NCBI GenBank assembly: GCA_037783545.1
Contig: JBBELK010000438.1
Span: forward strand, 124,001 to 188,000
Length of the DNA: 64,000 nucleotides
Reading direction: 5' to 3'
From: Henricia sp. BOLD:AAB3569
Lineage: Eukaryota; Echinodermata; Asteroidea; Spinulosida; Echinasteridae
Positions 29,301-35,899 of the stretch are shown one piece after another; the first letter of the stretch is position 1; the number at the start of each line of letters is the position of its first letter. The translations under genes and the position numbers were made by a program. The notes below the pieces were generated by a model. The model had not been told where the DNA came from. It saw only the letters and a program-made list of their open reading frames with translations, and searched no databases.

Positions 29301-31922
29301 CATGTACATACATAAAGCAAGTGCACACAGGGCATACGTGTAGAAATTCATTTCCATTAGTGCATACAGCTTGGATCTATTATTTATCAGCTTGTGGCAA
29401 TGAAAAATGGACAGCAGAGAAATGAACAGTTCTTTTGTGAATACCGTAGTTCAAGGCCATGCTGAGTGAATGCCTTTGCATGGAAAAAATAAAGGGTACA
29501 TGTAAGCAAAAAAAATTCTTTTTGATAAAATTTTACATGGCCTTACATACATTGTACCTCAAGTAGTGACTTGGAAATCTATGGCGTCATATCACGCTCG
29601 CTTGGAACACTTACATGTATATTAAACACTTAGGCTATACTGGCAAGATTCACAATGGATTCATGCCGTCTTTGAGGATTCATGCCGTCTTTGAGGATGC
29701 GCAACATAAAAAAGATGCACTCTATAACTTCTTAAGGGTTCATTACCCAGTGTTTGCCTTTAACTTTTAAACCCCAACGATGCCAACAGGCCAACAGGAC
29801 CAGTTGGCTTACATGTAAGTCTTCACTGGCCCGTTGGCATTTCAAGTGGCCCGGTTCTAATTTCAATTCTAGTTGTTCCTTTTACACACAGTCGACCTTT
29901 AATTTGGTAGTCATAAGGTTCTTCCCAGTACAAGTATGAAAATGTGTGTTGAATTTTTGAGCTATTCTGGAGTCTTGAAAGGCTTTTTTATTATAAACTC
30001 ACAGATGCATGTTTTTGTGCACATTAGTTTTGCTAACAAAATAAAAAAAATTGGGAAGGAAGGATTTATAAATTTGAAACCCTATACACCAATCCGGTTA
30101 TAAGGTCTTCTTCCCTGTACATCCGCCATAGCTGGGGGGCTTCCACTGAATGAACTGTATGTTTTTGTTGTTGCCGAAGCTGCATTTGTTTACTTCGAAC
30201 AAGTTGCGCGTCTTTGTAGGGTTGTGTGCGCGCGAAGGCGGGCGCGTCGCGTGTACGCAAAGGCGGGCGCGTCGCGTGTACGCAAAGGCGGGCGCGTCGC
30301 GTATACGCGAAGGAGGCTCGTTCGTGCATGTAATGGATGAGCGCTTTTCGTTCTAACAGCAACACAAAATGCACAGCCCATGCACTGGACGCCCCCCAGC
30401 TATGGCGGATATGCAGGGAGGAGATCTTAGTTACCGGATTGGTGTATAGATGAAAAAACTGTATGGAGGCCGACTACTTCCAGATACTGAAAGTATAGAG
30501 GCCCAGGCGCGGATCCAGAGGGGGGGTTTTGGGGGTCAAACCCCCCCCTGCTCCGACACCAAAAAATATAATGTAATGCATTTTTTGCGTGTCCGTCTGT
30601 CCGAAACAAGCAGACATAAAAATCTTATGGGCAAAACCCCTCCCTGGTGGCAAAACCCCCTCCTGAAAAAATTCCTGGATCCGCCCCTGAGGCCTGTTTT
30701 TTTTTACTGAAATGATGTGATTAAAAGGCCTAGATACTTTCAGGATAACTGAAATTGTGGCTCCAAACGGAATCTTTAACCAAGTCTTTTTACAGGAAAT
30801 TGCAATTTTTTGGTAAAATCAAAATCTCTACACGTTCTACATGTACATACCGCCCTGGCCATAATACTCTCAAAACTGGCATGTATACACACGTTCTTGA
30901 AAACCGAATCTTCAAAGAGATTTTCAGAGACCAGCCTAAACGCAACACGAAGAAAGAGGGCGCTATTCACTTACGATACGGGCCCGAACGGCAGTAACGA
31001 ATGAATATACGCCACGCAAGTACGCACACTGGACGTACGTGTGACGAACAGACCGTCCGAACTCAACCGTGTCGTTTGTCTTTGTGAATAGCGCCCTCTT
31101 TCTCCATATAGACTGGTTGCCTATACCTCAACCTCAATTTCACAATAGACCTTATCGCAAATACCGCTTGGGCGAGTTTTCACGGTATTTTTTCTGTATA
31201 CAAACAAATGAATGAAATTACCTCCTACATGTGATGTAGCATCAACAGATCATCTAATTTTAAGATATACTTCCCACTTGCACTTCTGTCGGAAATGTTG
31301 CATTTCTGAGATAAATAAATAATAAAATTACTGCATAAAGTAATGAACAAAATTACGGCGCGAGCGGCCCATGTTTTAGCGCGACAACAGAGGGCGCTGC
31401 TCGCGCGCGTTAATGGTTATCTTGTGCACTAACTAAATGCAATTTTTAAAGAAGAAAAAAAAAAAATTTCTACAGAAAAACAACATTTGCGAGTGGGAAG
31501 TGCAAGTGGGAAGTAGGCCTAGGCCCTATATCTTAAAATTATATTATCTGTTGATTCCAAGACAAGAGGTAATTTCCTTCAAATCTTTGTTCAATGTCAG
31601 AATGTAGGCCTATACAGAAAAAATACCGTTTTCACAAAAGCAGCACTGTATTGTGGGAATGTTTTCGGGGCATACTTTGCCCCATTTTCCTTCCCACAAT
31701 ACAGTTTTGCTTTTGTTCAAACTCACCCAAGCGGTATTTACTATTTGCAATAAGGTCTATGGGGTCTGGAGGATCAGGAGTTCCTCCGTCATGTCCGTGA
31801 TTCCACACACAGCAAACATGGCAAACCATGGAGGAAGATGGCAAACGCACCTTGCAAGCAAAATCGTAAAAATCTCCGCCCAGTGATCCTGACCGGACCA
31901 CTCCGTTGCTGTTAACCGACAT
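2202..31922 (-). CDS. RAB26/RAB37: RAB26/RAB37-type small GTPase, 7 coding exons
   Basis: Coding exons on the minus strand: 31922-31851, 26057-25947, 19428-19387, 13822-13703, 4518-4396, 3383-3307, 2304-2202. All junctions are GT/AG and phase-consistent, giving 215 aa, a normal Rab length. Seen: P-loop GDSGVGKT (residues 29-36), switch I Thr55 in ISTVGIDFR, switch [10 protein letters not shown] (from 77), NKSD (136-139), ETSAK (164-168), and a C-terminal GCCF with the two cysteines typical of geranylgeranylated Rabs. Known of the family: GTP/GDP switches on secretory granules, used in exocytosis and autophagy. The P-loop segment ([12 protein letters not shown]) resembles Rab26, while the -CCX tail and FVDQQK resemble Rab37, so this may be a single pre-duplication gene or either paralogue. 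The start is the ATG opening exon 1; its 24 residues end in YDFACK just before the core, as in Rab37. Introns are very long and repeat-filled. Confidence 0.95.
2455..2635 (-). mobile_element. tRNA-derived SINE-like element, family C
   Basis: On the minus strand, box A-like TTGGCGTAATGG and box B-like TGGTTCGAATC are spaced about as in tRNA, followed by the body. Only one copy was noticed, so this is tentative. Confidence 0.5.
3120..3298 (+). mobile_element. tRNA-derived SINE, family A, copy 2
   Basis: Box A-like TGGTCGAGTGG and intact box B GGTTCGAGTCC, same body as copy 1, tail AACCCTAATTGATATC. Lies in Rab intron 6, ending a few bases from the exon 6 donor (3306-3301). A 3'-tail fragment in reverse orientation is seen near 36255-36298. 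Confidence 0.85.
3307..3383 (-). CDS. RAB26/RAB37: Rab gene, coding exon 6 (SAK)
   Basis: 77 bp, [14 protein letters not shown] onward, ending phase 2 at donor GTAAGT. A tRNA-derived SINE ends within about 10 bp of this donor on the intron side. Confidence 0.95.
3551..3678 (+). repeat. Polypyrimidine (C-rich) tract
   Basis: About 125 bp of almost pure C/T on the plus strand. The Pro-rich and Gly-rich frames over it are compositional artefacts. Shorter C runs lie at 5018-5048 and 47041-47066, and a G run at 60747-60763. Confidence 0.95.
3815..3995 (-). mobile_element. tRNA-derived SINE, family D
   Basis: Minus strand head TGGCCGAGCGGTCTAGTGCG with box B AGGTTCGATTCC (Leu/Ser-tRNA-like), then a body with CCTTGAGCAAGGCACTCAAC. 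A related, more decayed copy lies at about 38965-39075. Confidence 0.75.
4396..4518 (-). CDS. RAB26/RAB37: Rab gene, coding exon 5 (NKxD)
   Basis: 41 codons, [10 protein letters not shown] to EEAEKLAK, carrying guanine-specificity motif NKSD. Donor is the weaker GTGCGC. Confidence 0.95.
4634..4830 (+). repeat. Dispersed repeat R2, copy 1
   Basis: Shares TACTTGATTGGAAAA, AATAATGTTGATAAACTGCC, TTGTAGAAATTTCAGCC and the later TTTTGTGTGAA/TGGTAAAA text with 48419-48605; a fragment lies at 41527-41585. Confidence 0.75.
5853..5995. mobile_element. Small foldback element
   Basis: Arms GGCACAAGCCCATCAGCAAT and its inverted partner ATTGCTGACGGGCCTGTGCC surround a loop with GGAGCTGC/GCAGCTCC. About 140 bp; no target duplication established. 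Confidence 0.65.
6770..7045 (+). repeat. Dispersed repeat R1, copy 2
   Basis: Plus-strand copy of R1: AATTTGCAATCTGTAATTTG, GTTGGTGTAATCACTGCACT, ATGAGAAAAAATATGACACA, TCATGGGAAAAATGGGG. The small open frame at 6982-7245 starts inside it and is unlikely to be a gene. Confidence 0.75.
7781..8270. mobile_element. Foldback element F2, copy 1
   Basis: Long inverted arms: CCACAGTAAAGGGGGCATTT at the left pairs with AAATGCCCCCTTTACTGTGG at the right, continuing inward through AATACCTTTGTCTGATCTCA and TTTCAGTTGTTCGG. A second inner palindrome (GTGTACAAATTTCCAATATA and its partner) sits in the loop. The frames at 7764-8390 on both strands mirror each other because of this symmetry. Confidence 0.9.
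12965..13625 (+). repeat. Tandem array of SINE-tail unit, about 112 bp x 5-6
   Basis: Repeats of a unit running CTGTTGGGGAAACCCAACTA, GCGATGGACTGGCATCCCAT, CTCCTAGTCACTCCATGCC. CCATGCC landmarks at 13159, 13271, 13387 and 13498 give periods of 111-116 bp. A single copy of the same unit forms the tail of the SINE at 668-1050. Located in Rab intron 4. Confidence 0.9.
13703..13822 (-). CDS. RAB26/RAB37: Rab gene, coding exon 4 (switch II)
   Basis: 40 codons, [10 protein letters not shown] to SFDNIR, acceptor TTTCACAG, donor GTGAGT. The array of SINE-tail repeats at 12965-13625 ends about 80 bp downstream of its donor. Confidence 0.97.
15174..15644. mobile_element. Foldback element F1, complete (about 470 bp)
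   Basis: Ends AAACTCCTCAAAAAAAGTT and AACTTTTTTTGAGGAGTTT; the two halves are near-complementary over almost their whole length, including GATGTGTCATTTGTTATGAT, GGGGGATGTGCAGCACAGCT and TGAAATGTCACAAAATGCAT. Would fold into a single long hairpin. Confidence 0.92.
16408..16512 (+). repeat. Short tandem repeat, about 20 bp x 5
   Basis: Repeats of GACCCGGCTCTACGAAAAAA with C/T and G/A variants. Confidence 0.9.
18268..18658 (+). repeat. G-rich minisatellite (12-bp GGGATGGGGTGA type)
   Basis: About 390 bp of G-rich DNA. The central part (about 18340-18505) is a 12-bp unit GGGATGGGGTGA/GGGATGGGGTAA, flanked by GGTGGTGGTGAGG and GGGGTGGGGTGAG variants. Runs of G3-G5 suggest G-quadruplex capability. 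The long Pro/Ser/Leu/Thr minus-strand frames here are not genes. Confidence 0.95.
19387..19428 (-). CDS. RAB26/RAB37: Rab gene, coding exon 3 (14-codon micro-exon)
   Basis: Only 42 bp: [14 protein letters not shown] between acceptor TTTTCAG and donor GTGAGT. Joins exactly onto IWDTAGQ of the next exon. Easily missed by gene finders because of its size. Confidence 0.95.
19795..20010 (-). mobile_element. tRNA-derived SINE family B, two heads
   Basis: Minus strand has tRNA-like heads around 19800-19860 and 19965-20010 (box A-like TGGCTCAGCTGGTAGAGC, box B-like GGTTCAAATTCC and GGGTTCGAATCC) separated by a body with ATTAGGCACTACTTTG. Same family as 36050-36480 and 40925-41345. Confidence 0.75.
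20177..20400 (+). repeat. CAAGT-rich tandem repeat with CAGGGTTGTAACGAG end
   Basis: Starts CAGGGTTGTAACGAGTCTCC and continues as tandem CCAAGTCAAGTCAAGTCAAA units. The inverted end CTTGACTACAACCCTG occurs at 23069-23084, and a related left end CAGGGTTATAACGAGTCTCC at 32323. Confidence 0.75.
21466..21651. mobile_element. MITE family P (CTGCCGAAGTG ends), copy 1
   Basis: Starts ACTGCCGAAGTAAATACG and ends CACACTTTGGATGTCTAT, with internal GTGTCCCTGTGCTTTTGCAA and CAATTACCATGGCAACCA shared with copies at 26361 and 38807. Confidence 0.75.
22398..22738. mobile_element. MITE family Q (CAGTGAAAC ends) with nested insertion
   Basis: CAGTGAAACCTGCTATTAAG at left and AGACAAGTTTCACTG at right, with AGGCCACC/GGTGGCC blocks. 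Interrupted at the TATA of its CCACTATAGAC segment by the element at 22581-22730. A partial second copy follows at 22762-22908. Confidence 0.8.
22581..22730. mobile_element. MITE family G (GACCGTATCGAATAGCTGCC), copy 1
   Basis: Inverted ends GACCGTATCGAATAGCTGCC and GGCGGTCTCAATATGGTC, flanked on both sides by TATA; contains GGTTGCACATATTGTGCTTC also found in the 51755 copy. Confidence 0.8.
23424..23808. mobile_element. Foldback element F2-related, copy 2
   Basis: Arms AATAAGTCAATAATTCCTTT and AAAGGAATTATTGACTTA, then GATGTCTTCAGT/ACTGAAGGACATC, with an inner GTGTACAAATTTCC segment shared with copy 1. Lies in Rab intron 2. Confidence 0.85.
24830..24969. mobile_element. MITE family M (GGCCATGACAGGGGG), copy 1
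   Basis: Ends GACCCTTTCCACAGG and GTGCAAAGGGTC; internal GAGTACACGTAGGCACTTTG, ATTGTCACATCATTTAAATA, CTGCCCCCTGTCATGG. In Rab intron 2. Confidence 0.8.
25947..26057 (-). CDS. RAB26/RAB37: Rab gene, coding exon 2 (P-loop, switch I)
   Basis: 37 codons between acceptor CTGCAG and donor GTAAGT, phase 0 to 0. Contains GDSGVGKT and the switch I segment ISTVGIDFR. Confidence 0.97.
26361..26703. mobile_element. MITE family P, copy 2, carrying a nested insertion
   Basis: Ends GACTGCCGAAGTGAATACG and CACTTCGGCTGTCTATAG. Compared with the 38807 copy, it is interrupted after GGTTGCCTAGGCAA by a second element (about 26403-26574). Confidence 0.85.
26403..26574. mobile_element. Inner MITE nested in family P copy 2
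   Basis: Inverted ends TAGACTACTAAAGTG and CACTTTAGTAGTCTA; inside also GTTGCCATGG and CCATGGCAAC. Host sequence resumes with TTGGCTCTAAAC. Confidence 0.8.
27464..28290. mobile_element. DNA-transposon-like element with CACGGGTC subterminal repeats
   Basis: Ends TTAAGGCCTTTCACAC and GTGTGAAAAGGCCCTGA. Many copies of AACACGGGTC/GACCCGTGT in both orientations crowd both subterminal regions, a pattern typical of transposase-binding sites. The central frame at 27575-27901 is not recognisable. Confidence 0.7.
30082..30449. mobile_element. Long-TIR element with 27-bp GC-rich internal repeat
   Basis: Inverted ends of about 58 bp: CTATACACCAATCCGG, CCGCCATAGCTGGGGGGC and the mirror GCCCCCCAGCTATGGCGG, CCGGATTGGTGTATAG. 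Inside (30225-30310) is a 27-bp repeat, GGCGGGCGCGTCGCGTGTAC, about three times. The right-arm motif CAGCTATGGCAGA recurs near 37460. Confidence 0.9.
30504..30689. mobile_element. MITE family T (GGCGGATCC), copy 1, 5-bp target duplication
   Basis: 186 bp; left CAGGCGCGGATCCAGAGGGG, right TTCCTGGATCCGCCCCTG. Flanked by AGGCC on both sides (30499-30503 and 30690-30694). Lies between Rab exons 1 and 2. Confidence 0.88.
31145..31760. mobile_element. Foldback element in Rab intron 1
   Basis: ATAGACCTTATCGCAAATAC and CCGCTTGGGCGAGTTTT at left mirror AAACTCACCCAAGCGGTATT and TTGCAATAAGGTCTAT at right. Inner pairs include ACTTCCCACTTGCACTTC with GAAGTGCAAGTGGGAAGT. About 616 bp. Confidence 0.88.
31851..31922 (-). 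CDS. RAB26/RAB37: Rab gene, coding exon 1 (start)
   Basis: 24 codons from ATG at 31922 to YDFACK, then donor GTGCGT. Phase 0. A Gly/Ser-rich short N-terminal extension, as in Rab26/37. A foldback element (31145-31760) begins about 90 bp into the following intron. Confidence 0.9.
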
Positions 31923-32322
31923 TCTTGCGGCACCAGCTAGCCTATCATCTCCTGCAATAATTCCAATCGTCCTCTTTCCGCGTTATTTTGTTGAAAAAAT
32001 GCATTGAAAGTAGACAAGATGGGTCTAGCAGTTACAAAATTTAGACATCTGCAAAATGATCGATGAAAAATGAAATGCGTGCACATCTGGAGCGCCCTCT
32101 GTTGACAAACTGAAGCAAACAGCATTGCCCGCACCAGCTTAAAGGTGTATGACCGTCACGGATATTCTGTCATAAATTGAAGACCCAGTATACGTTACGT
32201 AATAACAATAACAAAATTCAGTATCATTCACAAAGGGTATAATATTTCTTTTCTCCACAGAGCTAAAATAAACATCATTTTTTGTTAGCTGTTAATCAGG
32301 CGACAGCTCTGATGCATTTTCC

Positions 32323-32605
32323 AGGGTTATAACGAGTCTCCCTCTGCTCTAGTCCCGAGTCAAGTCAAATTGCCACTGAGACCTAGTCAAACAGGTTTCA
32401 CAAGTTAGTCCAATAGTGTCAACTAATCACTGAAACCTGGTCAAACAGGTTTCGCGAGTTAGTCCAAAAGTGTCAACTAACCACGGATGAGACCTGGTCA
32501 AACAGGTTTCGTGAGTTAGTCCAAAAGTGTCAACTAACTACTGAGACCTGGTCAAACAGGTTTCACGAGTTAGTCCAAAAGTGTCAACTAGCCACAAAGT
32601 CTCCA
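32323..32605 (+). repeat. Tandem repeat, about 60 bp x 4, with CAGGGTTATAACGAG end
   Basis: Unit contains GACCTGGTCAAACAGGTTTC, GAGTTAGTCCAAAAGTGTCA and ACTAACCAC; four copies. Begins with the same end sequence as the 20177 element. Confidence 0.85.
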
Positions 32606-32962
32606 ATTATTAGTGTCCAAGCTAGCTTCTGTATATTCATAACCATCATCATGACGTCACACTTCGGTTGTTCATTGCTACAGTTTTAATACTGTCCCTG
32701 ATGGTACTTGTCACATTTAGAACTCACACAAAACACAAAAGTCTAAATTTTGAAAATTATTTAATGATTGAGATATATATCCATAAAAATATATCATTCT
32801 GTATCCAACAGTATTTACAAAAACACTATAAAACATGGCACCTTAAAATATGATACTATAGCTTTGGCAATACGATTCACCTAGTACACAATAACTTGAA
32901 TGTGACTATGAGCATTACATATTACAGAAAATTTAGACGGTTATCTCAATTTTCAATATTTT

Positions 32963-33055
32963 GCATCATGCACGAGTAGGCACATTGTGGATCTATTGTC
33001 ACATCATTTAAATATGAAAACCTGCCCTCTATCATGGCCGCTACGCATAAGGTCT
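32963..33055. mobile_element. MITE family M, truncated copy
   Basis: GCACGAGTAGGCACATTGTG, ATTGTCACATCATTTAAATA and CTGCCCTCTATCATGGCCGC. One end is missing. Confidence 0.75.
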
Positions 33056-33427
33056 ATTAAAAAAATTAAAATAAATGAATTTGTATACAGAAATTTATCT
33101 TGTTTAAATACCCCTGAAATTCTAAATAACTTTATAAACCATCAGATCTGCATTACAGGGATTCCTGTTTAGGAAGACATGACTACTCATTTTGAAGTGG
33201 CATTTTTGGAAACTTCTTAGAGTTGAACAGTAACTGATTGATACAAATTCCTATCTAAAGAGGCAGTGTCTGAGTCGAGCACATGCCAAGTATTTTACAC
33301 TTGGGTAAACTGAAATCTGTACACTAAATAAAAATCTTTAGGCCTAATTTAACTGTTTTACAGCTTTTACTAAAAAAACAATTCACTCTATCTGTGTAAC
33401 TATGAGCGTCTTTCTAAGTACTGCTAA

Positions 33428-34005
33428 CACCGGCAGTAAAGTTATATTGTCCGTGGTTCTCAGAACGAATTTTTAAAGCATTTACTTTATTTTAATGAAC
33501 AAAACATCATACTTTGTATTTTAGACATCGGCAACCCTGTGTAAAAACGCCGTTTGTATTGACCACCTTCGAACACGTGCAAATACGCCATTTCGGGAGT
33601 CAAATAATGCCGAGTCATTGTGGAAGCGATGTGCGTGCGCGCTGTGTGTGTCTCTGGTGGGCGTAACGCGGTTTAATTCACCAATGGAAGCCTTAGCAAT
33701 GCGCGTTACGCACGCACAACGCGCAAGCACATTGCTTCCACAACGACGCGGCATTATTTGACTCCCAAAATTACGTCATTGGCACAAGCTCAATAGGGCT
33801 GTATTTGCGGCTTACCTAGACTTGCCAGAGTCTGAATTCCTGTGTTTGGTATGTAATGAGTAGCATACAGCGCGCACTCTAGCCTTGTGGCTTGTCTAAT
33901 CTCTTTTGTTCTGTCTTGAAAAGAGGAAAACAGATGAGGGCGTACTGTACGCTGCGCATTATAGACCAAACATGGGAAGTCAGACTTGGGCAAGTCTACG
34001 CCTTA
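33428..34005. mobile_element. Foldback family V, copy 1, with nested foldback
   Basis: Shares TATATTGTCCGTGGTTCTCA, TTTAGACATCGGCAACCCTG and the inner pair CTAGACTTGCCAGAGTCTGA / CAGACTTGGGCAAGTCTA with 42180-42660 (inverted) and 45780-46015. A second foldback (33585-33780) interrupts it. Confidence 0.75.
33585..33780. mobile_element. Nested foldback (GGGAGTCAAATAATGCCG arms)
   Basis: Arms TTTCGGGAGTCAAATAATGC, TTGTGGAAGCGATGTGCGTG and mirror CACATTGCTTCCACAACG, GCGGCATTATTTGACTCCCA. Interior is rich in GCGC and ACGC. Confidence 0.85.
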
Positions 34006-34245
34006 CAGTGAATGAAAAAATCCAATCACTGAATAAGATTGTGTCATTTTGCTTAATTTTGTGTCAATTTTGTTCAACATGAAAGTGAACCAACCCCCAT
34101 TTTGCACCTCTATTTCAAGACGATGGTGCTCAGTGACCCTAGGAAGGTAACCCAGGCATCATTATAAAGCCCATACCCTCTGCTTTAAGATGCTACCATG
34201 CTTTTCACTGACAAATGTACAGTCTGGGCTAAACAACCTTTCGAA

Positions 34246-34450
34246 GTTGGATTACCTTTTTTTAAACACCCTGTATAGACGATGTCCCCGCTGTTATGCG
34301 CACGCATCGTGTTTTACATAAACTTTAGGAATGAGGTCGCATGTCAAATCGTCTTTGAATTTTGCGACCTTTGGCATCATTACCAAACCAAATTTATGCA
34401 AGACAGGATGCGTGCGCATAACGACGACCAATTTTCAACAGAGGGCGCTT
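34246..34450. mobile_element. Small foldback element
   Basis: GTTATGCGCACGCATCGTGT pairs imperfectly with ATGCGTGCGCATAACGACGA across a loop containing GAGGTCGCA/TGCGACCTT. Next to a CACCCTGTATAGAC motif also seen near 4219. Confidence 0.55.
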
Positions 34451-35840
34451 CAGATATAAACAACGAGCACATCGTCTACAAAACAGCTACTTTAACAATG
34501 TCCCAGCAGCTATCAACTTCTGCTCAGTCAGTCTTCATAGTAAGCCTTCATAGATGGGTGATTCTGAAAAAAAAAGTATTCGGAAAGATTAATGTAGCTT
34601 TTTAATAGTAATATACAGGGTTAGTTTGGACCTGTGTAGCTCTGACGACATTAACCCAATTGATTGCTTTCCGGTGACGTCACGCCTTCATTCCACCATT
34701 TTGGTTGTCATTTTTCATGACGCACATGGCTCGAGTGATAACCGGCAAAAACAGCAAGAAAAGCGCATTGGTTGCACTTACCTCTATTGCTTAACCTTGC
34801 TTTATGTTGTTGCGCCATGGCTGTTGTATCGATAAAGATAAAAACGTATTTCTTCAGGCTAAAAATCGCGATCAAGTAGAAGCACTTTCGTGTTTACAAG
34901 CCGAGTGCATGCTCAATAATTCAAACGTATCGCAGTGCGCACATGCGCATCTTCGAATTAAAATACGCTGTTGAGTATTTTTTACGCGTGTTCATGTGTG
35001 TCTATTGGCACGCGCGTGTGTACACGCGCGACTGTTGCCCACCACACATTCCTAGATGTTCTACGTCACGGAAAGCAATCAATAGCACTCAGTGTAACGA
35101 GTAGTGTGTCTTATTACTCCTCAGAGATTTTTGGTAATGTTCCTTGTCAAGGTCAATAACCAGAGTTATCCAATAGTAGCCACCCTTACTGAGCACAAGA
35201 TTTGAAAGAGGATGAGTCAAGCTATGAGTACATGCCTATCAATTGAGGGTGTGTTTACAAAAACTTGAATTTGACCGAGTTGAACATAGGGCGGTTTTGG
35301 CGCTTTGAGGAGAAAGCTGCTGGGCGGTTTTGGGCGCTTTGAGGACTAATGAGATAATTATAATAGGCATCAGCCGCCAGACAAAAAAATAGAAACTAAC
35401 AAGCAAAATGATCCCAATTGTCACAGCTAACTTGATTTGTGTGAGTTTTGTGACCCGAGCGCTACATTTTGCTTGATGCCGAGGGTTCACATATAGCTGT
35501 GTCCGCTTATATTGGACATTTGTCCATCATAAAATAGAATAAAACTCAAGAGTCATGCTTTTCCTGACTTGGTTAGGGGCCGTCCAAAATTGTCAACATT
35601 TTCACGGTTCTACGGAGTGTAGCATTTTTCAAGACACCCCTCGCTCCCCCTGAAATACTACTTGTCAACATTTGTTTGTCACTACCGTCAAATGTCAACA
35701 TTTTACAGTGCATGTAAAGTTCTACGCGGCCCTCAACCCCCCTTCCCTCTTCCTAGGCTCTGTAGACCCGTGAACATGTTGACAACTTTGGACTACCCCT
35801 CACACACTCACCTAAAATGGTGTTTTTAACTGCCAATTTG

Positions 35841-35899
35841 TCATGACGTGGCAGTATTTGGCACTGGTGCATCCAGCTTTTGGGTCTCCATTCTGGCCA
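35841..35899 (-). CDS. Arrestin-like gene, terminal exon (preferred model)
   Basis: With the 36523 donor this exon reads MARMETQKLDAPVPNTATS then TGA at 35841, a plausible polar C-terminal tail. With the 36518 donor it would instead read WPEWRPKSWMHQ and so on, needing a further splice at 35812 (TTAG before GTGAGT) or ending at TAG 35753 inside a dispersed repeat. Confidence 0.6.

Larger units (their letters stand above)
31923..35840. other. Spacer between Rab start and arrestin-like gene end
   Basis: Contains the Rab upstream region, the 60-bp tandem repeat, a truncated family M MITE, foldback family V with a nested foldback, and another small foldback. The frame at 35239-35490 (minus) has a hydrophobic run but no splice or homology support. 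A repeat with GTCCAAAGTTGTCAACATGT recurs at 35580, 35770, 37100 and 43320. Confidence 0.5.

Noticed and set aside
35239..35490. Minus-strand frame with a hydrophobic run as the last exon of the arrestin-like gene
   Set aside because: No acceptor with the needed phase could be justified and arrestin-fold proteins are not membrane anchored; the TGA at 35841 closes the gene better.
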